A program made the position numbers and the translations under genes. DNA of 64,000 nucleotides from 73-13 sp035555435. Lineage in GTDB: Bacteria; Actinomycetota; Actinomycetes; Actinomycetales; Microbacteriaceae. Positions within the stretch are counted from its first letter, which is position 1, and each line of letters starts with the position of its first letter. Under the pieces are notes generated by a model. It saw only the letters and a list, made by a program, of their open reading frames with translations, was not told the origin of the DNA and made no database searches. The stretch is taken from assembly GCA_035555435.1 (NCBI GenBank), contig DATMGN010000019.1:1-64000 (forward strand). Direction: 5' to 3'. Shown here one piece after another: positions 25,969-33,868 of the stretch.

Positions 25969-26175
25969 CTAGAGGAGCGACCTGACAAGTACGAAGACGC
26001 CCGCGGCGATCGCGGCGCAGATCGCCGCGGTCGAGATCGCGACGGTGAGCCCGCTGCCGGTCAGCGTCGACGTCGCGAACGCCGGGTGCGTCGCGGGGGC
26101 GATGCGGGCCCCGCAGACGACGCAGAACTTCGCGCCGGGCTGCAGGCTCGCCCCGCACTGCTCACACGTGCCCAT
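25969..26175 (-). CDS. small zinc-ribbon protein with one C-terminal membrane helix
   Basis: This 68-residue protein opens with two CxxC knuckles (CEQCGASL and FCVVCGARI) about 12 residues apart, forming a zinc ribbon. A linker and one membrane helix (VAISTAAICAAIAAGVFVLV) follow, ending in RSLL. The C-terminal anchor would leave the ribbon in the cytoplasm. It ends 9 bases before the BI-1 start on the same strand. Function unknown. Confidence 0.72.
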   Translation of the reverse strand: MGTCEQCGASLQPGAKFCVVCGARIAPATHPAFATSTLTGSGLTVAISTAAICAAIAAGVFVLVRSLL

Positions 26176-26206
26176 GCCGTCACGCTACCCCGTACCGGCG
26201 AGCCTC

Positions 26207-26315
26207 CGCGGATCGAGGTGCCGCAGCACGGCGGCGCCCACCCGCGGATCGAGGTGCCGCACGGCGGCGCCCACCCGCGGATCGAGTAGCGGCGTAGCGG
26301 CGTATCGAGATCCCC
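26207..26315. repeat. tandem repeat plus REP-like half element, copy 3
   Basis: Units beginning CGCGGATCGAGGTGCCGCA occupy 26207-26242 (36 bases) and 26243-26275 (33 bases, a 3-base deletion). A diverged third unit (26276-26315) turns into GCGGCGTATCGAGATC, the right arm of the REP-like family. It lies between the divergent zinc-ribbon and GDPD genes. Confidence 0.75.
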
Positions 26316-26330
26316 GCCTACCCTGGCTGC

Positions 26331-27269
26331 ATGGTCCTGATCATCGGCCACCGGGGGGCGAGCGGTCACCGACCCGAGCACACGAGGGCGTCCTACCGGC
26401 TCGCGCTCGAGCTCGGAGCGGGCGCGATCGAGCCCGATCTCGTGCCGAGCCTCGACGGCGTCCTCGTCGTGCGGCATGAGCCCGAGCTGTCGGGTACGAC
26501 GGACGTCGCGGAGCGTCCCGAGTTCGCGGATCGCCACCGGACGGTCGTGATCGACGGGGTCAGCTACGCGGGCTGGTTCACGATCGACTTCACGTGGGAC
26601 GAGCTCGCGACGCTGCGCGCGCGGGAGCGACTCCCGCAGCTGCGGCCCGAGTCGGCGGCCCACGACGACGAGGACGGGCTGCTGCGCTTCCGCGACGTGC
26701 TCGACCTGCTCCCGCCCGACGTCGTCCTCGTGGTCGAGCTCAAGCACCCGGCGATCTTCGGCACGATCGGCTTCGACATGGCGGGGATGCTCATCGCGGA
26801 GCTCGGTGGTCGGGTCCCCGCCGACCGGCTCGTCGTCGAGTGCTTCGAGCTGCCGGTGCTCGAGGAGCTGCATGGCCGCGGCCTCGGCGCGACCTACGTC
26901 TATCTCTCGGAGTCGCCCGTCGATCTCGGCGCGCTCCCGGCCTCGATCGACGGCGTGAGCTACGACAAGGGGCTGCTGCTCGCAGAGGGCGGTGCGCGGC
27001 TCGTCGAGGACGCGCACGATGCCGGTCTCGCGGTGTACGCCTGGACGCTGCGTCCGGAGAACACGTTCCTGGAGCCGCGATTCCGCCGGGGTGACGACCC
27101 CACGGCGCGTGGCGACTGGGAGGGGGAGTACGCGGCGATCTTCGCGGCCGGCGTCGACGGCGTGTTCGCCGACCATCCCGATCTCGCGATCTCCATTGCT
27201 CCGGAGCCGACGGGGGCCGGGGTGCAATACCCACGCGTACCCCGCTCCGCTCCTGGAAACGGGGAGTGA
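26331..27269 (+). CDS. glycerophosphodiester phosphodiesterase
   Basis: The 312-residue TIM-barrel enzyme hydrolyses glycerophosphodiesters to glycerol-3-phosphate and an alcohol. The N-terminal catalytic set is GHRGASGHRPEHT with His at residues 7 and 16, then EPDLVPSLDGVLVVRHEPEL with the metal ligands. Later VVVELKHP and YAWTLRPEN are family marks. No signal peptide is seen, so it is cytosolic. It uses an ATG start. Together with glpD at 18887 it would let the cell use phospholipid head-group debris. Confidence 0.9.
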   Translation: MVLIIGHRGASGHRPEHTRASYRLALELGAGAIEPDLVPSLDGVLVVRHEPELSGTTDVAERPEFADRHRTVVIDGVSYAGWFTIDFTWDELATLRARERLPQLRPESAAHDDEDGLLRFRDVLDLLPPDVVLVVELKHPAIFGTIGFDMAGMLIAELGGRVPADRLVVECFELPVLEELHGRGLGATYVYLSESPVDLGALPASIDGVSYDKGLLLAEGGARLVEDAHDAGLAVYAWTLRPENTFLEPRFRRGDDPTARGDWEGEYAAIFAAGVDGVFADHPDLAISIAPEPTGAGVQYPRVPRSAPGNGE

Positions 27270-27294
27270 CGGGGGTCGCGCGTAGGGTGGTCGG

Positions 27295-29682
27295 GTGATC
27301 GACGCCGCGCTCCTCGAGGGGCTGAATCCCCGCCAGCGCGAAGCGGTCGAGTACCGCGGCCAGGCACTGCTCATCGTCGCAGGCGCGGGCTCGGGTAAGA
27401 CGTCCGTCCTCACCCGGCGCATCGCCGGCCTGCTGTCGACGCGCGAGGCGTACCCGAGCCAGATCCTCGCGATCACCTTTACCAACAAGGCGGCGGCGGA
27501 GATGCGCGAGCGCGTCGAGCACCTCGTCGGGCAGCATGCCGCCGAGGGCATGTGGATCTCGACCTTCCACTCCGCGTGCGTGCGGATCCTGCGCCGGCAA
27601 GCGGAGGCGATGGGCTACAAGGCGGGTTTCACGATCTACGACGCCGCGGACTCGAAAGCGCTCGTCAAGCGTCTCATCCGCGAGCTCGACGCCGACTCGC
27701 TCGGCTTCACGCCCGGCGGTGTGCTCGCCCGCATATCCCGTTTGAAGAATGAACTGACGGACCTCGACGCCTTCGCGCGGAGCGTCGACGACTCGGACCC
27801 TCGCGAGCTCGGGTTCCTGGAGCTCTACCGCCGCTACACGCAGGCGCTGCGCCGCGCCAACGCGCTCGACTTCGACGACATCATCGGCGAGACCGTCTAT
27901 CTCTTCCGCGCGTTCCCCGAGGTCGCGGCGCTGTACCGGCGGCGGTTCCGCCACGTGCTCGTCGATGAGTACCAGGACACGAACCACGCGCAGTACGCGC
28001 TCATCCGGGAGCTCGTCGCGCCAGTCGACGCGCAGACCGCTGATCGCGTCGAGGAGCTGCACGGCTTCCAGCGGGGCCTGCGGGACCCCGACGGGACGAT
28101 CCCGGGCGCGAGCCTCACGGTGGTCGGCGACTCGGACCAGTCGATCTACGCGTTCCGTGGCGCCGACATCCGCAACATCGTCGAGTTCGAGCACGACTTC
28201 CCGGCGGCGAAGACGATCCTGCTCGAGCAGAACTATCGCTCGACTCAGACGATCCTCGACGCGGCGAACGCGGTCATCGCCAACAACTTCGACCGGCGGG
28301 CGAAGAACCTCTTCACCGACATCGGCTCGGGCGAGCGGATCATCGGATACACGGGCTACTCGGGGCACGACGAGGCGCAGTTCGTCGCGGACGAGATCGA
28401 TGCCTTGCGTCGCGGCGGCGTCGCCTATCCGCAGGTCGCCGTCTTCGTCCGCACGAACGCGCAGACGCGACCGCTGGAAGAGGTGTTCATCCGGGAGGGC
28501 ATCCCGTACCGCCTCGTCGGAGGCACCCGCTTCTACGAGCGCGCCGAGGTCAAGGACGCGTTCGCGTACCTGACGCTCTCGGTCAACCCCGACGACGACC
28601 TGGCGCTGCGCCGCGTCATCAACACGCCGAAGCGCGGCATCGGCGAGGCGACCGTCGCGGCGCTGCAGGCGAAGGCCGACCGAGAGGGCGTGCCGCTGCG
28701 CGAGGTGCTGCGCGAGCCGGAGGAGCTCGGCCTCGGGCCGAAGCTGACGCTCGCGATAGGCGATCTGTCGCGCCTCATCGACGAGGCCGCGCTCCTCGCG
28801 ACGGGGATCGTCCCGGGATCCGAGGACCGGATCCCCGCGAAGCCGCCGCACGACGTGCTCGTCCACCTCCTGACGAAGTCGGGCCTGCACGCCGCACTCT
28901 CGGGCTCGGACGATCCACAGGACCAGGCCCGCGCGGAGAACCTCGACGAGCTCGTCTCGCAGGCGAAGGAGTTCCGTGTCCAATACCCCGAGGGCACGAC
29001 GATCGACTACCTGACGAACGTCGCGCTGTACGCGGCGGCCGACGAGATCGAGGGGGAGGCCGGCGGCAAGGTCACGATCATGACGCTGCACACGGCGAAG
29101 GGCCTCGAGTACGACGCCGTGTTCATCACGGGCGTCGAGGAGGCACTCCTGCCGCACCGGATGAGCGCCAACGAGCCGGGCGGGCTCGCGGAGGAGCGCC
29201 GCCTCTTCTACGTCGGCATCACGCGGGCGCGCCAGCGCCTCTTCCTCTCGCTCGCGACGTCGCGGGCGGCGTACGGCGATGTGTCGATCGCGATGCCGAG
29301 CCGGTTCCTCGCGGAGATCCCTGGCGAACTCATCGACTGGCGAGACTCCGGCGGGGGCGGCTTCGGTGGCGCTCGGGCGATCGGAGGCTCGTCGACTCGG
29401 GGCTTCGCTCCTCGCTCCGGCGCATCCCGGTCCCTGAGCGAGCGCAGCGAGTCGAAGGGCGCCCGGCCCAAGACGGAGTGGAAGTCGCCTGTCGGCGCGA
29501 TCCGCGACAACGGCGACCTCAAGCTCGCGGTCGGCGAGCGCATCCGGCATGACGACTTCGGCGAGGGCCGGGTCGTGAACGTCATCGAGAACGGTCCGCG
29601 GACCGTCGCCGAGGTGGAGTTCGAGTCGCGCGGCCGCAAGCGGCTGCTCGTCAAGGTCGCGCCGATCCAGCGCATCGACTAG
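27295..29682 (+). CDS. pcrA: ATP-dependent DNA helicase UvrD/PcrA
   Basis: The 795-residue superfamily 1A helicase acts in repair and replication fork maintenance. Walker A GAGSGKTS is at residues 30-37, Walker B DEYQDT near 224, motif III GDSDQSIYAFRGAD, then QNYRST, and motif V LHTAKGLEYDAVF. The C-terminal tail (GERIRHDDFGEGRVV to KVAPIQRID) is the PcrA Tudor-like RNA polymerase-binding module. The linker before it (residues 713-722) reads SLSERSESKG and is encoded by a dispersed repeat. It uses a GTG start. Confidence 0.95.
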   Translation: MIDAALLEGLNPRQREAVEYRGQALLIVAGAGSGKTSVLTRRIAGLLSTREAYPSQILAITFTNKAAAEMRERVEHLVGQHAAEGMWISTFHSACVRILRRQAEAMGYKAGFTIYDAADSKALVKRLIRELDADSLGFTPGGVLARISRLKNELTDLDAFARSVDDSDPRELGFLELYRRYTQALRRANALDFDDIIGETVYLFRAFPEVAALYRRRFRHVLVDEYQDTNHAQYALIRELVAPVDAQTADRVEELHGFQRGLRDPDGTIPGASLTVVGDSDQSIYAFRGADIRNIVEFEHDFPAAKTILLEQNYRSTQTILDAANAVIANNFDRRAKNLFTDIGSGERIIGYTGYSGHDEAQFVADEIDALRRGGVAYPQVAVFVRTNAQTRPLEEVFIREGIPYRLVGGTRFYERAEVKDAFAYLTLSVNPDDDLALRRVINTPKRGIGEATVAALQAKADREGVPLREVLREPEELGLGPKLTLAIGDLSRLIDEAALLATGIVPGSEDRIPAKPPHDVLVHLLTKSGLHAALSGSDDPQDQARAENLDELVSQAKEFRVQYPEGTTIDYLTNVALYAAADEIEGEAGGKVTIMTLHTAKGLEYDAVFITGVEEALLPHRMSANEPGGLAEERRLFYVGITRARQRLFLSLATSRAAYGDVSIAMPSRFLAEIPGELIDWRDSGGGGFGGARAIGGSSTRGFAPRSGASRSLSERSESKGARPKTEWKSPVGAIRDNGDLKLAVGERIRHDDFGEGRVVNVIENGPRTVAEVEFESRGRKRLLVKVAPIQRID
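29432..29459. repeat. dispersed repeat embedded in the pcrA linker
   Basis: CCCTGAGCGAGCGCAGCGA continuing GTCGAAGGG is read in frame as SLSERSESKG. The upstream GACTCGGGGCTTCGCTCCTC stretch near 29396 is partly complementary, making a larger imperfect hairpin. The reverse complement of the same repeat lies in purN (39915-39941). Confidence 0.75.
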
Positions 29683-29750
29683 CGCCGTGGGTCCCGCCCC
29701 GGGCCCCCTCCCCCTCGCGCATTGTTGCGTTCAGATTCCCCGTTCCCACC

Positions 29751-29794
29751 CAGGGTGCGCGTTGCAGCGCGCACTCTGGGTGCAAACGTGCACC
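29751..29794. repeat. GGTGCGCGTT/AACGTGCACC inverted repeat upstream of aguB
   Basis: The outer arms GGTGCGCGTT and AACGTGCACC flank a second CAGCGCGCACTCTGGGTGCA part. It is a shorter relative of the element at 39264-39327. It fills part of the pcrA-aguB gap and ends 21 bases before the aguB start. Confidence 0.6.
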
Positions 29795-29814
29795 GCAAGC
29801 GCGAGGATGGGCGC

Positions 29815-30786
29815 GTGAGTGGGTTCGAGCTGATCGTCAGCGAGGGGGTGCCCGAGTCGCTCGTGCGCGTGGCCGGGCACCGCGAGGACGGGCCGATCCT
29901 GCGCATCGGAGTCGTCCAGCATGCATGGCGACCCGACGCCGACGCGCTCGCGGCCGAGCTGCACGAGGCGATCGGGCTCGCGGCCGAGGCCGGCGCTCGA
30001 CTCGTCTTCCTCCCAGAGATCGCGTTGCTGCGCTACCCGGCCGATGGCGTTCCGCCGCCGGGGAGTCGTGCCGACGATCTCGCCGAGCCGCTCGTGGGCG
30101 GTCCGACGCATGCGCTCGCGGCGCGCGCGGCCGGCGAGTACGGGATCCACGTCCACGCCTCGCTCTACGAGCGCACGGGCGCGGCGGACGGGCGCGGGTA
30201 CAACACGGCGATCGTCGTCGCGCCCTCCGGCGACATCGTCGCGCGCACGCGCAAGACGCACATCCCCGTCACGGCCGGCTACTACGAGGATCACTGGTTC
30301 GCGCCGGGACCCGCGGGGGACGCGTACCCGGTGCACGTGCTCCCCGGCGTCGACGGCCTGCGGCTCGGCCTGCCGACGTGCTGGGACGAGTGGTTCCCGG
30401 AGGTCGCCCGCGCGTACGGGCTCGCCGGGGCCAACGTCCTCGCCTACCCGACGGCGATCGGCTCCGAGCCCGACCACCCCGGCGTCGACACCGAGCCGCT
30501 ATGGCGCCAGGTCATCGTCGCGCACGGCATCGAGAACGGTCTCTTCATGGTCGTCCCGAACCGCACCGGGTCCGAGACGCGGCCGGACGGATCGGCGGGC
30601 AACGCGTTCTACGGCTCGAGCTTCGTGAGCGACCCCTACGGCCGGATCCTGGTGCGCGCGCCGCGGGATCGTCCGGCGGTGCTCATCGCGGATCTCGACC
30701 TCGAGCAGGGGCGCGACTGGATCGACCTCTTCCCGTTCTTCCGCACCCGCCGCCCCGACACCTACGGGTCGCTGAGCGAGCCGTGA
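29815..30786 (+). CDS. aguB: N-carbamoylputrescine amidase (nitrilase superfamily)
   Basis: The 323-residue carbon-nitrogen hydrolase has the triad Glu68 (FLPEIALL), Lys147 (ARTRKTHIP) and Cys189 (PTCWDEWFPE). The KTHIPVTAGYYEDHWF and LAYPTAIGSEP stretches match AguB enzymes, which split N-carbamoylputrescine to putrescine, CO2 and ammonia. I chose the GTG at 29815, preceded by GAGGA; the frame extends to 29722 but through repeat sequence. The first 30 residues precede the conserved GVVQHAW strand and are longer than usual. Its stop overlaps the agmatine deiminase start (GTGA). Confidence 0.9.
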   Translation: MSGFELIVSEGVPESLVRVAGHREDGPILRIGVVQHAWRPDADALAAELHEAIGLAAEAGARLVFLPEIALLRYPADGVPPPGSRADDLAEPLVGGPTHALAARAAGEYGIHVHASLYERTGAADGRGYNTAIVVAPSGDIVARTRKTHIPVTAGYYEDHWFAPGPAGDAYPVHVLPGVDGLRLGLPTCWDEWFPEVARAYGLAGANVLAYPTAIGSEPDHPGVDTEPLWRQVIVAHGIENGLFMVVPNRTGSETRPDGSAGNAFYGSSFVSDPYGRILVRAPRDRPAVLIADLDLEQGRDWIDLFPFFRTRRPDTYGSLSEP

Positions 30787-31790
30787 CGCAGTGGCGCATG
30801 CCCGCGGAGGGCGACCCGCACGAGCGCACGTGGCTCGCCTGGCCGACGAGCGGGTACACGCTCGGCGATGATGCGGCGAGCGCGGAGGCGGCGCGGCGCA
30901 CGTGGGCCTCGGTGGCGAACGCGATCGCCGAGTTCGAGCCGGTCACGGTCGTCGTCGATCCGCGGGACCGCGACATCGCGCCGCGCTACCTGAGCGCCGC
31001 GATCGATCGGCTCGTGGCGCCGCTCGACGACGCCTGGGTGCGCGACTCCGGCCCCACATTCGTCATCGGCGTCGACGGGCGGCTCGGCGCCGTCGACTGG
31101 GTCTTCAACGGCTGGGGCGGTCAGGGGTGGGCGAGCTGGGGGCATGACGCGCTGCTCGCCCCGATCATCGCGGAGCACGCGGGGGCGGAGCTCGTCGCGA
31201 GCACGCTGACGAATGAGGGCGGCGGGATGCACGTCGATGGTCTCGGCACGGTGCTGCTGACGGCGACGGTGCAGCTCGACCCCGGCCGCAACCCCGGCTG
31301 GTCGATGGCGGACGTCGAGGCGGAGCTCGCGCGCACGATCGGCGCGACGCGGCCGATCTGGCTGCCACGGGGGCTGACCCGCGACTCCGAGCGGTACGGC
31401 ACCCGCGGTCACATCGACATCGTCGCGACGATGCCGGAGCCGGGGCGGGTGCTCGTGCACGCGCAGCGCGACCCCGCGCACCCCGACCATGTGGTGAGCG
31501 CCGAGGCGGTGCGGCTGCTCGCGGGCGAGGGTCTCGAGGTCGTCGCGCTGCCGGCGCCGCGAACGCTGCGCGACGACGAGGGCTGGGTCGACTGGAGCTA
31601 CGTCAACCACTCGCTCGTCAACGGCGGGGTCGTGGCCGGGGTCTTCGATGACCCGGGGGACGCGGAGGCGCTCGACATCCTGCGCTCCGTCTATCCGGGT
31701 CGCGAGGTCGTCGGCGTCGACGCGCGTGAGCTCTTCGCACGCGGCGGTGGGGTCCACTGCATCACCCAGCACCAGCCGCGTACTCACTGA
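30783..31790 (+). CDS. aguA: agmatine deiminase
   Basis: The 335-residue guanidine-modifying enzyme of the peptidylarginine deiminase fold opens WRMPAEGDPHERTWLAWP. It has WVRDSGPTFV, NGWGGQGWASW (family NxWGGK-like), GGGMHVDG, the histidine in GHIDIVATM and the nucleophile Cys326 in GGGVHCITQ. It converts agmatine to N-carbamoylputrescine and ammonia, the substrate of the upstream AguB. The GTG start overlaps aguB, so the two-step route is one operon. Confidence 0.93.
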   Translation: MTQWRMPAEGDPHERTWLAWPTSGYTLGDDAASAEAARRTWASVANAIAEFEPVTVVVDPRDRDIAPRYLSAAIDRLVAPLDDAWVRDSGPTFVIGVDGRLGAVDWVFNGWGGQGWASWGHDALLAPIIAEHAGAELVASTLTNEGGGMHVDGLGTVLLTATVQLDPGRNPGWSMADVEAELARTIGATRPIWLPRGLTRDSERYGTRGHIDIVATMPEPGRVLVHAQRDPAHPDHVVSAEAVRLLAGEGLEVVALPAPRTLRDDEGWVDWSYVNHSLVNGGVVAGVFDDPGDAEALDILRSVYPGREVVGVDARELFARGGGVHCITQHQPRTH

Positions 31791-31806
31791 CGATGGCGGG
31801 CCCGAA

Positions 31807-31857
31807 GTGGACGCGAATGGCACGCCGTGGGGCCCTACGCCGACCATTTGCGTCCAC
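31807..31857. repeat. inverted repeat between aguA and the ABM-domain gene
   Basis: GTGGACGCGAATGG (31807-31820) and CCATTTGCGTCCAC (31844-31857) are complementary at 13 of 14 positions around a 23-base loop. It could be a terminator for aguBA, though no T-run follows, or another dispersed palindrome. Confidence 0.55.
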
Positions 31858-31915
31858 CGTGCAGGCTCAGGGCGATCGGGAGCGCGCCGCCAGCCCGCGG
31901 GGCTACCATCGGGCC

Positions 31916-32227
31916 ATGAGCATCGTCGCCATCGCCCGCCTGTACCCGAAGCCCGGCCACACGACCGACGTCCTCGCCGCGCTCGCCTACGCGAGCCCGT
32001 CGATCCTCGCCGAGCAGGGCTGCGAGCTGTACGCGGGCCACGAGGCACCCGACGGCACGATCCTGATGATCGAGAAGTGGGCGACGCAGGCCGATCTCGA
32101 CGCCCACCTCGCGGGCGAGCCGGTCCGCGCCTACCGCGACGCCCGCGCCCCGTTCGAGGAGCGCACACCGCAGCTGGAGATCCTGACGCCGCTGGAGGGG
32201 GCCGACCCCGAGCGCGGCATGATCTGA
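31916..32227 (+). CDS. small antibiotic biosynthesis monooxygenase (ABM) domain protein
   Basis: The 103-residue ferredoxin-like alpha-beta protein has the ABM/YgiN pattern: IARLYPKPGHTTDVLAAL, a middle CELYAGHEAPDGTILMIEKW and SDLDAHL-like ADLDAHLAGEPVRAY. Such proteins are cofactor-free oxygenases or small stress proteins, usually dimeric. The ATG at 31916 gives the usual length. The inverted repeat upstream suggests it is transcribed separately from aguBA. No specific substrate can be assigned. Confidence 0.75.
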   Translation: MSIVAIARLYPKPGHTTDVLAALAYASPSILAEQGCELYAGHEAPDGTILMIEKWATQADLDAHLAGEPVRAYRDARAPFEERTPQLEILTPLEGADPERGMI

Positions 32228-32245
32228 AGCGGGACGCCCCAGGGC

Positions 32246-33868
32246 TCAGCCGCCCGCGACGACCTCGCCGCCGAGGACGGTCGCGACCGTCCTCGTGAGG
32301 TGGATGTCCGCCGCCTCGCCGACGAAGGGGTCGCGGTCCGCGATCGCGAGATCGGCGGGCGCGCCGACCCGCAGAACGCCGTCGCCGGGGATCCCGAGGA
32401 GCGTCGCCGATCCGCGCGTGTAGGCGTCGACCGCGTCCTCGAGCCGTAGTGCCTCGCCCGCGCCGAGCGGCGCGCTCTCGGTGTCGCCGGGGGCGCGCCG
32501 GTTGACGGCGACGTGGATCCCCTGCCACGGCTCGTAGGTCGAGACGGGCCAGTCGGATCCCACCGCGAGGCTCGCACCGGCATCCTGCAGGGAGCGGAAC
32601 ACGAAGAGCCGGCTCGCTCGTTCGGGGCCGAGCAGCGGCAGCGTCGTGGTGCGGGTGAGCTCGGTCTCGCCCGCCCAGTAGGGCTGCAGGTTCGCGGTCA
32701 CGCCGAGTGATGCGAAGCGCGGCACGTCGGCGGCGGTCACGAGCTCGAGGTGGGCGATGTGGTTGCGCACCCGGTCTCGGGCGTCCGGGTCGGCGGCGGC
32801 GAAGCCGTCGAGTGCGTCGCGCACCGCGCGGTCGCCGATCGCGTGGACGTGGACGGCGATCCTGGCGGCGTTGAGGGCGGGGACGACGCGCTGGATGACC
32901 TCGGGCGCGAAGTAGGAGAGTCCGCGCTCGCCGGGGTGCCCGTCGTAGTCGGCGATGAGCGCGGCGGTGCGCGTCTCGACGACGCCGTCGAGCATGAGCT
33001 TCGCGGTCGCGGTGGGGAAGCCCCCCGCGGTGTTGCGCCGTCCCTGCTTGAGGCAGGCCGCGACGAACTCGTCGACGGCCTCGACCGTCAGGTCGCGCGG
33101 GACCCAGACCGCACCGGTCGCGCGGCCGCGCAGCCGGCCCGAGGCGATCGCCCGCAGGTAGGCATCGCTGAAGTCGGGGAAGCCGGCGAAGGCGCCGAGC
33201 GCGGCCTCCTGCCACCCGGTGATCCCGGCGGCGAGCAGCCGCTGCGAGGCCGCCCCGATCGCGGTCGCGAGCTCGTCGGTATCGGGCTCCGGCAGCACCC
33301 GGGCGATGAGCTGCAGCGCGCCCTCCGCGAGGAAGCCGCTCGGTGATCCGTCCGCGAGCCGCCCGATCCGGCCGTCGCCGGGGTCCGGCGTCGCGGTCTC
33401 GATGCCGGCGAGCTCGAGCGCGCGGGAGTTGACCCAACCCGCGTGGTGGTCGGCGTCGTAGAGGAGCGCCGGCCGGTCGGGCACGAGCTTGTCGAGCGCG
33501 GCGGCCGTCGGCCCGTCGGCGGCGAAGAGCGCGCGGTCCCAGCCGCCGCCGAGGATCCAGGGCCCTCGCGCGTCGTCCGCGAACGCCCGGATGCGCGCCG
33601 CGATCTCGCCGCGGCTGCCCGCCCCCGCGAGGTCGCAGTGCAGCGAGTCGGTCGCGACGACGCCGAGGTGCAGGTGCGCATCCACGAAACCGGGGGTGAC
33701 GAGCCCGCCGCGCGCATCGAGTTCTGTCGTGCCCTCCGGCACCGCCGCTCGCGCGTCGGCGAACGAGCCGATCGCCGCGATCCGGCCTCGCACGATCGCG
33801 ATCGCGTCGCCCTTGAGCACCCGCCCGCCCGACCAGGGGACGGCGTCCCGGATGAGGAGCGTGCTCAC
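32246..33868 (-). CDS. metal-dependent amidohydrolase (YtcJ-like, amidohydrolase_3)
   Basis: The 540-residue protein has a beta-sandwich start (LLIRDAVPWSGGRVLKGDAI), then metal motif GFVDAHLHLG with both histidines. Further barrel histidines are in VHVHAIGDRAVRDAL and NIAHLE-like HIAHLELV, and the late aspartate is in VGSDWPVSTYEPW. These exoenzyme-like hydrolases act on amides or cyclic ureas; the substrate is unknown. The GTG start overlaps the upstream semialdehyde dehydrogenase stop (GTGA), so they form one leftward operon. It converges on the ABM gene. Confidence 0.85.
   Translation of the reverse strand: MSTLLIRDAVPWSGGRVLKGDAIAIVRGRIAAIGSFADARAAVPEGTTELDARGGLVTPGFVDAHLHLGVVATDSLHCDLAGAGSRGEIAARIRAFADDARGPWILGGGWDRALFAADGPTAAALDKLVPDRPALLYDADHHAGWVNSRALELAGIETATPDPGDGRIGRLADGSPSGFLAEGALQLIARVLPEPDTDELATAIGAASQRLLAAGITGWQEAALGAFAGFPDFSDAYLRAIASGRLRGRATGAVWVPRDLTVEAVDEFVAACLKQGRRNTAGGFPTATAKLMLDGVVETRTAALIADYDGHPGERGLSYFAPEVIQRVVPALNAARIAVHVHAIGDRAVRDALDGFAAADPDARDRVRNHIAHLELVTAADVPRFASLGVTANLQPYWAGETELTRTTTLPLLGPERASRLFVFRSLQDAGASLAVGSDWPVSTYEPWQGIHVAVNRRAPGDTESAPLGAGEALRLEDAVDAYTRGSATLLGIPGDGVLRVGAPADLAIADRDPFVGEAADIHLTRTVATVLGGEVVAGG

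Noticed and set aside
26207..26275. Tandem units considered as a CRISPR array
   Set aside because: Units are contiguous without spacers, only two full copies, and no cas genes are present.
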